Shown: piece after piece, positions 18,136-26,188 of the stretch
Position numbering within the stretch: the stretch's first letter is position 1
Layout: each line of letters begins with the position of its first letter
Assembly: GCA_963824985.1 (NCBI GenBank)
Contig: CAWGRQ010000013.1
Span: forward strand, 1-64,000
Reading direction: 5' to 3'
Length of the DNA: 64,000 bases
DNA from: JAFNAG01 sp963824985
GTDB taxonomy: Bacteria; Acidobacteriota; UBA6911
The notes under the pieces: generated by a model
Seen by the model: only the letters and a program-made list of their open reading frames with translations
Told to the model about the DNA's origin: nothing
Databases searched by the model: none
Made by a program: the position numbers and the translations under genes

Positions 18136-18420
18136 TAATTGTTTAGCCAAATCAAATGGATGAAGAAGCAAAACGCAAAGACGCAAAGACGCAAGGGCGC
18201 AAAGATCGACTGAGCAACGGGCGTGGGCGCAGCGCTTCGCGCTGGCGCATCCTTGGGCGAGCCGCGGGAGAAAGCGCGGGCAGCGGCTACTCAGGAGGAT
18301 TGCGCTTTCTCCCGCGGCTCGCCCAAGGATGCGGCCGAAGGCCGCCCATGCCCGCGAACCGAAAGGAATCTCTTTGCGTCCTTGCGTCTTAGCGTTCTGC
18401 TGTTCAGCATCGGCTAAACA
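18136..18420 (+). repeat. R2 repeat, copy 2, with a ~150-bp insertion
   Basis: Copy 2 shares its left part (to about 18240) and right part (from about 18394) with copy 1 at 5223. The 150 bases in between are absent from copy 1. Tandem CGCAAAGA-type heptads occur near 18174-18205. The insertion holds the perfect inverted repeat at 18246-18333 and a second CTTGCGTC-type block in opposite orientation. No gene is evident from 18074 to 18424. Confidence 0.7.
18246..18333. repeat. Perfect 32-bp inverted repeat with 24-base spacer
   Basis: Arms 18246-18277 and 18302-18333 are exact reverse complements over 32 bases. They start with CGCATCCTTGGGCGAG and end with GAAAGCGC. The spacer is 18278-18301. 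As RNA or extruded DNA this would form a very stable GC-rich hairpin. It sits wholly inside the insertion that separates R2 copy 2 from copy 1. Confidence 0.9.
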
Positions 18421-18424
18421 GATG

Positions 18425-19132
18425 TCAGCCGGCGCGTCCCGCATTCCTCAGCACCGACGCCATCTTGTCAGCGATTTCTTTCGGCAGGCCGCTTGCATGC
18501 AGGCGCGCGACGGCACTCTCGACATCGTACCGAGTGCGTTTCAATGTGACCTCGCCGTTCTGCCAGATCGCCAGGCAGGCGCGCGGATCGCCATCCACCG
18601 GCATACCCAGGCTGCCGGGATTTACCACCATGAGCCGGCCGACTCGCCGGACGAACGGCTTGTGCCTGTGACCCAGGAAAAGCCACTCCTCTTTTTCGGC
18701 TAACGCACCTACTGCTTCAAGCTATTCCGACTCCGGGGCGTCGCCGCACAGGTACTCATAGGTTGGATCGCGCGGCGTCGCATGCACGAGATGGAATCGC
18801 GTTCCCGATTCTTCAATTGTGAGCGCGCTAGGCAGTGATCCGAGGTAGGTCATGGCTTCGGCGCTCAATCGCGGCCGGAAATGCTCTCGGGTGGCAACAG
18901 AAAGCGCGTAGGAAATCGGTGAGCTGCGGCAATTCGCCCCCGTTGCCATAGCCAGATCATGATTGCCGCTGACGGCAATTGCACCCAGTCCTTGCACCTG
19001 ACGGACAACCTCTTCAGGCGCCGCGCCGTAATCGACCAGGTCCCCCAGGACGAGCAACCCGTCATAGGGCTCATCGATTGATTCAAAGGCGTCGGTATTG
19101 GCGTGAATATCGGTGAGGATCAAGTAACGCAT
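18425..19132 (-). pseudogene. Calcineurin-like metallophosphoesterase split by an in-frame amber stop
   Basis: ATG 19132 gives MRYLILTDIHANTDAFESI with the phosphoesterase metal motifs DxH (LTDIHAN), GDLVDYG and VSGNHD, and later HLVHATPRDP. A TAG at 18722-18724 follows PESE. The same frame continues with LEAVGALAEKEEWLFLGHRH (the GHxH metal motif) and VVNPGSLGMPVDGDPRACLA to 18425. No frame change is required, so one nonsense change splits a 235-codon gene. It overlaps the 3' end of the upstream dynamin-like gene by 13 bases. Confidence 0.8.
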
Positions 19133-19833
19133 GCACTCCTCCTGCGGTTCCGCTCCACCAGTGGCCGGAGGATGCGCATGGGAATGACAAACCAGAGCAA
19201 ATCCGTGTTGAACATGAAGAGGGTTCCGGTCGCAACATGCGGAATGCGTACCTTGCCGACCTCGATGTCGAATGGCTCAACCGAAAAGTGAACCGCCAGC
19301 GCCCGCTCGATATTCCCGGCCAGGCGATCCCGAAAGCCTTGAACGGCGCGCGTCAGCGTGGCCCGGGCCTTCTCCAGAGGGACGCAGAATAATTCGCCCT
19401 CTCTGAAGGAGATACCGGTCATTTCGCGGCGCATCGATTCTTCGAGCCACTGCTCGTAGGCGCGGCTGAGCTTCCAGAGATTCGCTTTCAGCCCGGACAG
19501 CTTCGCCTGAATCTCACGTGTAACGCGCCCCTCAACTTCCGGGAAGATCTCTCCCATGCGCTTCATGACCCAGGGACGGGTCTGGCCGGCGCTCTCGCGC
19601 GTCAACGCCTGCAACTCCATTCGGATTGATTCAAAGCTCGTTTTCTCATTGAGAACCTGGCTCTTGAGATCCGAGCGGTTCGCGTCGGCACGATCTGCGG
19701 CTGCCAGCGCCAGCGAGAGGTAGTCGCTCGTGCGCTCCATCAGCGTCTTGAACTTCTTCTGAATGGCCTGAAGACGGCCGACAACAGCGGAGAGCGGAGG
19801 ATTGGATTCAACTGTGATCTGGGCTTCGGCCAT
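19120..19833 (-). pseudogene. C-terminal part of a dynamin-like GTPase (GTPase domain absent)
   Basis: The 237 residues from ATG 19833 are helical and match the tail of bacterial dynamin-family proteins as I recall them. Matching stretches are LDALR-type coiled coil (LSGLKANLWKLSRAYEQWLE), LEKARATLTRAVQGFRDRL and the terminal FNTDLLWFVIPMRILRPLVE. The P-loop, switch and G4 motifs of a dynamin GTPase are absent on this strand. A region resembling the N-terminal helix lies at 20308-20472 on the opposite strand. Either this is a decay product after an inversion or a stand-alone helical protein. Family assignment is from memory. Confidence 0.5.
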
Positions 19834-19885
19834 GATCGAGAACCCATGGTTTCGACTTCGATCGGTTATCCGACAGGGGCCATGC

Positions 19886-19923
19886 AAAAAACCCCGCCCG
19901 GGAATCCCCTGGGCGGGGTTCTT
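19886..19923. terminator. Bidirectional rho-independent terminator-like hairpin
   Basis: CCCCGCCC (19892-19899) pairs with GGGCGGGG (19911-19918) around an 11-base loop. It is flanked by a run of A on the left and TTCTT on the right. It could terminate transcription from either direction, and it sits just upstream of the minus-strand dynamin-like gene. Confidence 0.7.
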
Positions 19924-19937
19924 ATGGATCCATGCTT

Positions 19938-19974
19938 TAACTCCTACCCAGGCCTTTTCTCGAGGTAGGAGTTA
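19938..19974. repeat. 11-bp inverted repeat hairpin
   Basis: Arm 19938-19948 (TAACTCCTACC) is the exact reverse complement of 19964-19974, with a 15-base loop. It follows the terminator-like hairpin by 15 bases. Role unknown. Confidence 0.6.
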
Positions 19975-20153
19975 TCAGGCCAGATACGGCCGGTTATGGC
20001 GAACTCCATCGCCAGCACAATCCTACCAATGCTTGAATTCGGAAACAAGCCACTTCCGCCCGCAAGATCCGGTGAACGATGGCGTTCTCCGCGATGATCT
20101 GTGGCAGACTCTTTCGGCCGAGCTGTAACCGGCGCGGGACTTCCAAAAAAAAC

Positions 20154-20180
20154 GCCACGGATCACAGATTGCACAGATTC
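20154..20180 (+). repeat. R1 repeat, copy E (left-end fragment only)
   Basis: GCCACGGATCACAGATT and the following CACAGATTC match the left end of R1 copy B, including its preceding A-run. No right end follows. The fragment lies among gene remnants. Confidence 0.5.
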
Positions 20181-20307
20181 AAAAAGCCTGGCAGTTTCTT
20201 GAAGATCTGTATCCGAGACAAATGCGCGGGTATGGAGAGATGGATCCGGCGGCGGGAGGGGATCTTACCTGGGTGCTTCAGGAGGTCCGGAGGCTAGCGG
20301 AGCCCGG

Positions 20308-20472
20308 GAGAAACGCCTCTCCCGGATCCAGGCCGAACCTGCACTCGCTCGCCAGCTCGAGCGATTGTCTCAGATCATTGCGCGTCACGGACTGGTCGAG
20401 TACCTTCCCGCCTTGGATTCGATAATTCGAAAGCTCGAATCTCATCGTTTCGAGATAGCGGTCTTCGGTCGG
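20308..20472 (+). pseudogene. N-terminal fragment resembling a dynamin-like GTPase, cut before the P-loop
   Basis: The plus-strand frame reads EKRLSRIQAEPALARQLERL and continues through LPALDSIIRKLESHRFEIAV to FGR. In bacterial dynamins this helix is followed at once by a G-x(4)-G-K-S P-loop. Here it runs into unrelated Gly-rich sequence (LADGWGGG) and an AAA fragment. The likeness is short, so identification is tentative. It faces the opposite way from the C-terminal piece at 19120. Confidence 0.4.
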
Positions 20473-20533
20473 CTCGCGGACGGGTGGGGAGGCGGGGCGG
20501 AGCTGAGTTCACCATCGATCGGGTCCATGGCCC

Positions 20534-20731
20534 ATGCTCTACGGCAGAGAGAGGGATATCCGGAATCTGGTAGCAAACTTGCGGCACGGAGTGCACACCC
20601 TCGTCTTCGGCGCACCAGGCTCCGGTAAGAGCGCCCTGCTCCAGGAATCTGCCCGTCTTCTCTCCTCGAATCAAGCATCAGAACGGCTCGTCGCTTACGT
20701 GGGGGACTGCGGCTCCCGCAAGGTCTTACTC
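20534..20731 (+). pseudogene. N-terminal fragment of an AAA ATPase
   Basis: LYGRERDIRNLVANLRHGVH followed by TLVFGAPGSGKSALLQES shows the entry segment and Walker A of an AAA (Orc/Cdc6-like or STAND-type) ATPase. The frame then reads YVGDCGSRKVLL and loses all similarity near 20731, with no Walker B, sensor or lid. Only about 66 codons survive, so this is a remnant. Confidence 0.55.
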
Positions 20732-20778
20732 AGAATCTTCTTAATCAGAAATAGCGCGGATTGGTTCGCGCCCCATTC

Positions 20779-21282
20779 TCATTTCTTCACTGCGAAGGAA
20801 AAGTGCTGCTGTGCCATGACCCATCGGCCGCCCCGTTTCTCGAGAACGCCCGACCAGCGGGTGTCTTCCCAGTTCGCCGGCTGGCCCTTCCATTCATTGA
20901 TGTCGTCCAGGAGGCAGAAGAACCAGGCTACGTCCCCGGATCTGGAGATCTTGATTTTGAGGTCCCGTAGTTCGTACCGGACGGCCTTGAAATCAGGGCT
21001 GCTCCAGATAGTCTCCGCCTTTTTGAATTCCTCGAAACCCCTGACGACCGCGCCGTCAGGGTGCACCTCGAGAAAGTCCGGATCGTTGGCGATCACGCCG
21101 TACAGGAGCCGGAAGTCCTTGGTTTTGGCCCAGCCGATGCAATCCCGGATCGACTGTTCAATCTGCTTCAGTTCGTCGCCGCCGGACCTGTATGAGTTGC
21201 CGGCCGGGCCCCATGCGGCGAAGAAAAGGAGCGTCATGGCTATACCGAGACAGATAACTATGATGGAAATAGGCCTTTTCAT
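20779..21282 (-). CDS. SnoaL-like/NTF2-like domain protein with N-terminal anchor
   Basis: The 167-residue product begins with an uncleaved-looking signal/anchor (ISIIVICLGIAMTLLFFAAW). A cone-shaped NTF2-like domain follows: LKQIEQSIRDCIGWAKTKDF, LYGVIANDPDFLEVHPDG, VRGFEEFKKAETIW, VAWFFCLLDDI and WRWSGVLEKR-like RWSGVLEKRGGRWVMAQQHF. The last segment is a hallmark of SnoaL-like proteins. The biochemical role is unknown. It appears intact although surrounded by gene fragments. Confidence 0.75.
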   Translation of the reverse strand: MKRPISIIVICLGIAMTLLFFAAWGPAGNSYRSGGDELKQIEQSIRDCIGWAKTKDFRLLYGVIANDPDFLEVHPDGAVVRGFEEFKKAETIWSSPDFKAVRYELRDLKIKISRSGDVAWFFCLLDDINEWKGQPANWEDTRWSGVLEKRGGRWVMAQQHFSFAVKK

Positions 21283-21564
21283 GCTGCCCCCATTTCGCGA
21301 ACTTCAAGATCGGGAAACTGCCGGTTTGAGAATCTCATCTGTGTGAGAACTTCAGGTCCGGATGATTGCCGGCTGCAGCGAGCCACTGAATTTCGACTGC
21401 CGGTATCCAGCAAGTCAGGAATTCCTGAAGCATCTTCCTGGTTTCCATCAACGAAGACGATAATGGGAGGATTGGAGTTCCATCGAATCGCACGACGCAT
21501 TTCCGGGAAGGTGGTCGTTTTCAGTATCACACCGGGTACCTCGACGGGATGCCATGTCCTGAAG

Positions 21565-21633
21565 CTGAGCATCGTCGATGCCATGCTGCTCCGGCCGCTG
21601 CCATTCCCGGACCCGGATCGAGAGGTGTATGTG
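21565..21633 (+). pseudogene. Small remnant of an ADOP-type MacB-like permease
   Basis: LSIVDAMLLRPLPFPDPDRE is nearly the consensus found after TM1 of ADOP (Acidobacteria duplicated orphan permease) proteins. Only about 23 codons match and the flanks are unrelated. The gap 21283-21914 otherwise holds nothing I can assign. Confidence 0.5.
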
Positions 21634-21914
21634 AGCGGGGTGAATGCCAAGCGGGCGGCAGCGTCTTCATCCTGGGGTCGAAGCGATCGGCAGGCACCGC
21701 CGAATTCGTGGCGCCTCGAACGCTGTACCCCCAGTGATTTGAAAACGGGACCCGTGAGCAACGCTGGCAAAAGAAAATTTTCCAGCTCTGACCCCACACT
21801 CAGGCCACCCGAACCCAGGAAATCTCGGGCTGAGTTCGTCAGAGCGATTCCGGCCGCAACGATCTCGTGTCTTAGGAAACCTTTATCGCGAGCGATTGCG
21901 GGTCGCGATCGGAA

Positions 21915-22811
21915 CTACTTTCGGGCGCGGACCAGCTCGGCTTCGGCGGCGATGAAGCCGAAGGCGGGCCAGTAGCTTCTCGAGACAATCTTGCGGAAGA
22001 TCTCCATCGCGCGCTCGCTGCGCCCGTTGTACAGATGCCAGTTGGCCACGCCGTAACCCAGCGTGGCGATCTGAAGCGGGGTGGCACTCTGCATGTTGAG
22101 CAGATCCTCTTCGTTCCTCGATCCCTGATACATCATCAGGCGGCTGTAATAGTCGCTGTTTTCTTTGACCTTCAAGTTCGGCTTGATGCGGGCAAGCAGG
22201 CTCGCTGCCTTCTCCGCCTGCCCGGCACGGCGATAGGCCATATACAGCCAGTCCGCAGTGGATACCAGCGAGTCGTCGGTCTTGGCGGGATCGCTTTTCG
22301 TCTGGTCATCGGCGACGGCCAGGCAGCTCTCATACCCCGTCACCGCGCGGGCGAAATCGCCGCGCAGATAGTAGGACAAACCCAGGTGGTACCAGATGTC
22401 GAAGTCCTTGGGATTGAGCTTTGCCGCTTTTTCGAGATCCGCGGTCGCTTTCTGGAACTGCCGTGTGGATATATATCGGTGCCCGCGGTGGCGATAAAGC
22501 ATGGCATTGTTCGGCGCCAGTTTGATGCCGCGGCTGAAGGTGGCGATGGCGTCATGATAGCGCCAGATGCCGGCCTGCGCCAGGCCAAGGGAAATGATGT
22601 TGTCAATGTTCTTCGGATCCGCCTGGAGCTTGGCTTCCGCCGCGGCAACTGCGCCATTCTCATCCTTCTGCGCGAAGCATTTCATGCCCAGGGGCGAGAT
22701 TAGTTCGGGCTTGTCTCCCGCAGACTGTTGTCCGCCGCTCAGGGTCGTTGCGGTAAGAGCAGTAACGATCAAAAACAGGGAAGCACCTCGAATCGGCAAT
22801 TGGACGGCCAT
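21915..22811 (-). CDS. Secreted or periplasmic TPR protein
   Basis: About 298 residues. A signal peptide (GASLFLIVTALTATTLSGG, cleavage near residue 27) is followed by tandem TPR helices. Clear repeat units are around residues 55-85 (AVAAAEAKLQADPKN, then ISLGLAQAGIW), 89-118 (HDAIATFSRGIKLAPNNAML) and 122-152 (KATADLEKAAKLNPKD). Further pairs run to FDIWYHLGLSYYLRGDFARA. TPR domains mediate protein binding; no catalytic domain is present. It is intact within a zone of broken genes. Confidence 0.72.
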   Translation of the reverse strand: MAVQLPIRGASLFLIVTALTATTLSGGQQSAGDKPELISPLGMKCFAQKDENGAVAAAEAKLQADPKNIDNIISLGLAQAGIWRYHDAIATFSRGIKLAPNNAMLYRHRGHRYISTRQFQKATADLEKAAKLNPKDFDIWYHLGLSYYLRGDFARAVTGYESCLAVADDQTKSDPAKTDDSLVSTADWLYMAYRRAGQAEKAASLLARIKPNLKVKENSDYYSRLMMYQGSRNEEDLLNMQSATPLQIATLGYGVANWHLYNGRSERAMEIFRKIVSRSYWPAFGFIAAEAELVRARK

Positions 22812-22870
22812 ATAAGTCCTCCTTGCCCGTTAACTATATACCTTAATAGGTCGACTCTGACGCTCCGATA

Positions 22871-23092
22871 TCACCGGATCTCCTTTCCGGGGGTGTCCCG
22901 GCCTCCCTGGTGCACGATTAGGCCGGTCACTTGCCTGCACGCATCCTTCACGAATGTCACCTGTGCATCGACGGCCTTGTAAAAGAAGCCGGTTTCCGAC
23001 TCCGGATATACCGCGATGACCGTATCCTTCATTTGCAGAGGATCGAGAATCCTCCTGGTGACCAGGGTCTCATAACTCATCCCCGCCTTGAG
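22871..23092 (-). pseudogene. Internally deleted C-terminal remnant of a beta-lactamase-family serine hydrolase
   Basis: The frame has MSYETLVTRRILDPLQMKDT, typical of the middle of class C beta-lactamase-like hydrolases, joined directly to FFYKAVDAQVTFVKD and TGLIVHQGGRDTPGKEIR. The latter is the end of a common C-terminal domain of such proteins. The sequence that normally lies between is missing, as is the catalytic SxxK part. Conversion to a remnant by deletion is inferred. Confidence 0.6.
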
Positions 23093-23093
23093 A

Positions 23094-23122
23094 TGACGTC
23101 GGACCGGCTTCTGTGGTAAAAT
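23094..23122 (+). promoter_or_regulatory. Possible sigma-70 promoter of pyrR-pyrC
   Basis: TGACGT (23094-23099), a 17-base spacer and TAAAAT (23117-23122) lie about 40 bases upstream of the pyrR ATG. The leader is too short for a typical PyrR-controlled attenuator and I see none. Confidence 0.4.
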
Positions 23123-23162
23123 CGCGCCCGCACCTGCAGCCACGATCGGATCGGGAAGGGCC

Positions 23163-23714
23163 ATGAGCGACCAAATCCGGAAAACAGGAAAAATCATATT
23201 GGATGGCGCCGGGATCGACCTGGCGATAACGCGGATGGCGGCAGAGATCGGGGAGACGTTGGTGCCGCTGGGCGTATTCGCCATCATCGGGATCCGACGA
23301 CGCGGAGTGCCCCTGGCCATCCGGCTCTGCCGGAAGCTTGAGGCCAATCTCAAGAGATCGATTCCAAACGGCATCCTGGATATTACGCTCTACCGTGATG
23401 ATCTCACCACGGTTGCCGACCGTCCCGTACTGCGGGGCACCGCCATCGACTTCGATGTTAACCAGGTGAACCTCGTCCTCGTGGATGATGTCCTGTACAC
23501 GGGGCGCACCGTGCGCGCCGCGCTTGACGGGTTGGTGGACCTTGGCCGCCCGAGACGGGTCCAGCTCGCGGTGCTCATCGATCGCGGGCACAGGGAGTTG
23601 CCGATCCAGGCTGACTACGTCGGAAGATACGTCGAGACTGCCGAGGATGAGATTGTCGAGGTTCGCCTGATGGAAACGGATGGTGAGGAACAGGTAGTTC
23701 TGGTAAAGAAATAG
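23163..23714 (+). CDS. pyrR: PyrR: pyrimidine operon attenuator / uracil phosphoribosyltransferase
   Basis: PyrR binds pyr mRNA leaders in a UMP-dependent manner and has uracil phosphoribosyltransferase activity. The 183-residue product fits the family. It has ITRMAAEIGE, FAIIGIRRRGVPLAIRL, the type-I PRTase PRPP motif VLVDDVLYTGRTVRAALDGL, RVQLAVLIDRGHRELPIQAD and YVGRYVET. It is followed after three bases by pyrC. Confidence 0.92.
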   Translation: MSDQIRKTGKIILDGAGIDLAITRMAAEIGETLVPLGVFAIIGIRRRGVPLAIRLCRKLEANLKRSIPNGILDITLYRDDLTTVADRPVLRGTAIDFDVNQVNLVLVDDVLYTGRTVRAALDGLVDLGRPRRVQLAVLIDRGHRELPIQADYVGRYVETAEDEIVEVRLMETDGEEQVVLVKK

Positions 23715-23717
23715 CCT

Positions 23718-24992
23718 ATGGACCTCATTCTTCGTCAAGGCAGGATCGTCGACCCCGCACAAAACCTCGACCAGGTCGGGGATCTCGGGATCCTCAAGGG
23801 CCGCATCGCCGCAATCTCTGGAAATATCTCTCCGAAGGGAAAAAGGGAAATCGATTGTACGGGTCTGGTGGTGGCGCCGGGCTTTCTCGACATGCACGTC
23901 CACCTGCGCGAGCCCGGCCGCGAAGACGCCGAAACGATTGAGACCGGAACGAAGGCCGCCGCCCGCGGCGGTTTCACCGCTGTGGCCTGCATGCCGAACA
24001 CCCGGCCGGTCAACGACTCGGACGAAGTTACTGCCTTTATCCTCAAGCGTGCGCGGGAAGTTTCGCCGATCCCGGTTTATCCCATCGGGGCGATCACCTT
24101 GGGGAGCCGTGGGGAGACCCTTGCCGATATCGAGCGTATGGTGCATGCGGGCATTGTCGCCATCAGCGATGACGGCCAGCCGGTCCAGAACAGCCAGGTC
24201 ATGCGGCGAGCCATGGAAGACGCGCGCTCCCTGGATATCCCGGTTATTGACCACTGTGAAGACAAGGACCTGGCCGCCGGCGGCTGCATGAATGAAGGCC
24301 TTCAGGCCGCGTTGCTCGGAGTGAACGGCATCAATCCCGCGGCCGAGGAAGTCCAGGTAGAGAGGGACGCAATTCTGGCCCGCCGCACCGGCGCGCGAGT
24401 GCACATCGCCCACATTTCCTCGCGGCACTCCCTGGAGACGGTGCGTCGCGCGCGGGCCGAAGGGATTGCGATCAGTTGCGAGGTCACGCCTCATCATCTG
24501 CTGCTGACGGAAGAGAGCGTCAGCGCCTGCGGCGCCAACGCCAAAATGAACCCGCCCCTGCGCACCCGTCAGGATGCGGAAGCCCTGGCCGCCGGCCTGG
24601 CGGCCGGCATCATTGATGTGATCGCTACCGACCATGCGCCGCATACCGGGCCCGACAAGCAACGCGGAATCGACAAGGCGCCTTTCGGAATCGTCGGTCT
24701 GGAAACCGCCGTGGGCCTGATCATGGACCGTCTGGTCCGCCCCGGCATCCTCAGCCTGACGGGCATGGTGGCGGTTTTTTCGCTTAACCCGGCGCGGATC
24801 CTGAAGCTGGAACGCGGCACCCTGGCCTTGGGAAGACCTGCCGACATCACCATCCTGGATCCCGACCTGCGATGGGAGGTGCGCGCCGAGTCATTCCTTT
24901 CAAAAGGCCGCAACACTCCGTTCGAAGGCTGGAAGCTGCGCGGCGGCCCCGCCATTACCATCGTTCAGGGAAACGTGATTTGGAGCCGATAG
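23718..24992 (+). CDS. pyrC: Dihydroorotase
   Basis: It cyclises carbamoyl aspartate to dihydroorotate. At 424 residues it is the long class I type. Metal-binding DMHVHLREPG, the carbamylated-Lys area (GTKAAARGGFTAVACMPNT), DHCEDKDL, IAHISSRHSLE and ATDHAPHT are present. It sits directly after pyrR. The pyrB gene normally between pyrR and pyrC is missing from this window. Repeat R1 copy C follows about 90 bases downstream. Confidence 0.93.
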   Translation: MDLILRQGRIVDPAQNLDQVGDLGILKGRIAAISGNISPKGKREIDCTGLVVAPGFLDMHVHLREPGREDAETIETGTKAAARGGFTAVACMPNTRPVNDSDEVTAFILKRAREVSPIPVYPIGAITLGSRGETLADIERMVHAGIVAISDDGQPVQNSQVMRRAMEDARSLDIPVIDHCEDKDLAAGGCMNEGLQAALLGVNGINPAAEEVQVERDAILARRTGARVHIAHISSRHSLETVRRARAEGIAISCEVTPHHLLLTEESVSACGANAKMNPPLRTRQDAEALAAGLAAGIIDVIATDHAPHTGPDKQRGIDKAPFGIVGLETAVGLIMDRLVRPGILSLTGMVAVFSLNPARILKLERGTLALGRPADITILDPDLRWEVRAESFLSKGRNTPFEGWKLRGGPAITIVQGNVIWSR

Positions 24993-25079
24993 CCTGGGAG
25001 CCTGCTCATCCGCGCCCAGCCCCTGCATTACTCATGAACGGTATCCGTTCAGCCCTCCGGTCTGAGACAGCAAAAACCT

Positions 25080-25233
25080 GCCACGGATTTTACGGATTCC
25101 ACGGATTTTGTGAAGGCACTACCAAAAGATGATGTCTCCTGCAGCTTCCAGGATGCCGGCAAAGACGAAGACATCATTTGGAGTGCCTCGATACGCGCAT
25201 ATCCTGTGCATATGAATCCATGGAATCCGTGGC
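25080..25233 (+). repeat. R1 repeat, copy C
   Basis: This 154-bp element runs from GCCACGGATTTTACGG to GGAATCCGTGGC. The interior aligns with copy B through GGATGCCGGCAAAGACG, ACATCATTTGGAGTGCCTCG and ATACGCGCAT. It lies between pyrC and the convergent ftsB-like gene; the rest of 24993-25308 has no gene. Confidence 0.75.
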
Positions 25234-25308
25234 TGCTTGTGAAGGAGCTGCACAATTGCCATGAAAGTCTTCCGCAAACCTGCGGATGCGGATCGTACGG
25301 ACGGTTTT

Positions 25309-25671
25309 CTATTTTTGTTTGTTATGTTTGGGAAGGGATTTCGTACCGGAGGGGGGCGCCTGATCGGATTGAGCCTCGGGGACTTCCAGTACGATCTCCC
25401 CTTTGCGTCCATACCCCTTCTCGCGCGCGATGCGCTCGATGGTCAGGGCGTCGTTGCGCAACGACTCGACCGAGCGCCGGAGCGTCTGGATGGATTCTTC
25501 ATGGGCTTTGTTGATTTTTTGCTGGCTTTCCAGTTCGGCCTGTTTTTTTTTCATGTCCATGTATCCACCCGGACCGAAGATGCTGAACAGGCCGATCAGC
25601 AGGGCGATCAGAATGGATACGATGAAAAACGCCTCTTTGGCGTGGGATACCCGGCTTCGGCGGTGAGCCAT
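25309..25671 (-). CDS. Septum formation initiator family protein (FtsB/DivIC-like)
   Basis: This 120-residue bitopic protein belongs to the FtsB/DivIC group of divisome proteins. A short basic N-terminus leads into a single TM (about residues 15-34, FFIVSILIALLIGLFSIFG). A coiled coil follows (MKKKQAELESQQKINKAHEE, IQTLRRSVESLRND), then the family motif ALTIERIAREKGYGRKGEI, and a basic tail. The FtsL/FtsQ partners are not in this window. Confidence 0.82.
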   Translation of the reverse strand: MAHRRSRVSHAKEAFFIVSILIALLIGLFSIFGPGGYMDMKKKQAELESQQKINKAHEESIQTLRRSVESLRNDALTIERIAREKGYGRKGEIVLEVPEAQSDQAPPSGTKSLPKHNKQK

Positions 25672-25773
25672 GCGCTTTTCCGATCAACGTGCTGATTGAC
25701 TTCGACCTTACGCTGGCATGATACTGAGGTGTCTGATATCAATCAACGGATTTGTGACCCGAAACCTCCCTCC

Positions 25774-26118
25774 ATGAAGGCGATTCTCGTTCTCACCACC
25801 GCCGATACACCAGAGCTGGCTCAAACCATCGCTGCAGCCCTTGTCGAAGCCGGCGAAGCCGCCTGTGTCAGCATCATTCCCGGAGTGCGCTCGATCTATC
25901 GGTGGAAAGGCGAGGTTTGTGACGAAGCGGAATTGCTGTTGTTGATCAAGACGGCAGAAGAGAAGTACGAATCGGTGCGTTCCCGGATCCGGCAACTCCA
26001 TTCCTATGAGATTCCGGAGGTGATTGCGCTGCCGATTGAGGCCGGGGATCCTGATTACCTGGGCTGGTTGTGCGCCCAGGTGCATGCGAGCTCCGGGGAG
26101 AACCCGCAGCATTCTTGA
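25774..26118 (+). CDS. cutA: CutA1 divalent-cation tolerance protein family
   Basis: From ATG 25774 the 114-residue product is a typical CutA1 trimer subunit: AILVLTTADTPELAQTIAAA, ACVSIIPGVRSIYRWKGEV, ELLLLIKTAEEKY and HSYEIPEVIALPIEAGDPDY. The exact physiological role is debated; copper tolerance was shown in E. coli. An earlier start at 25696 would add 26 non-conserved residues. Confidence 0.9.
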   Translation: MKAILVLTTADTPELAQTIAAALVEAGEAACVSIIPGVRSIYRWKGEVCDEAELLLLIKTAEEKYESVRSRIRQLHSYEIPEVIALPIEAGDPDYLGWLCAQVHASSGENPQHS

Positions 26119-26188
26119 TCGTCTCTCGTGAATGCGGGTTAACGGCAGGCCGGAACCAGGTTGCCTTGCGCCCGGCGTCCCCGGCGCC

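Noticed and set aside
18174..18205. CGCAAAGA heptads as a CRISPR array
   Set aside because: The unit is too short, there are no regular spacers and no cas genes. It is part of repeat R2.
18746..18950. Amber codon as pyrrolysine
   Set aside because: No pyl genes are seen and the family has no known Pyl site here; a nonsense change is simpler.
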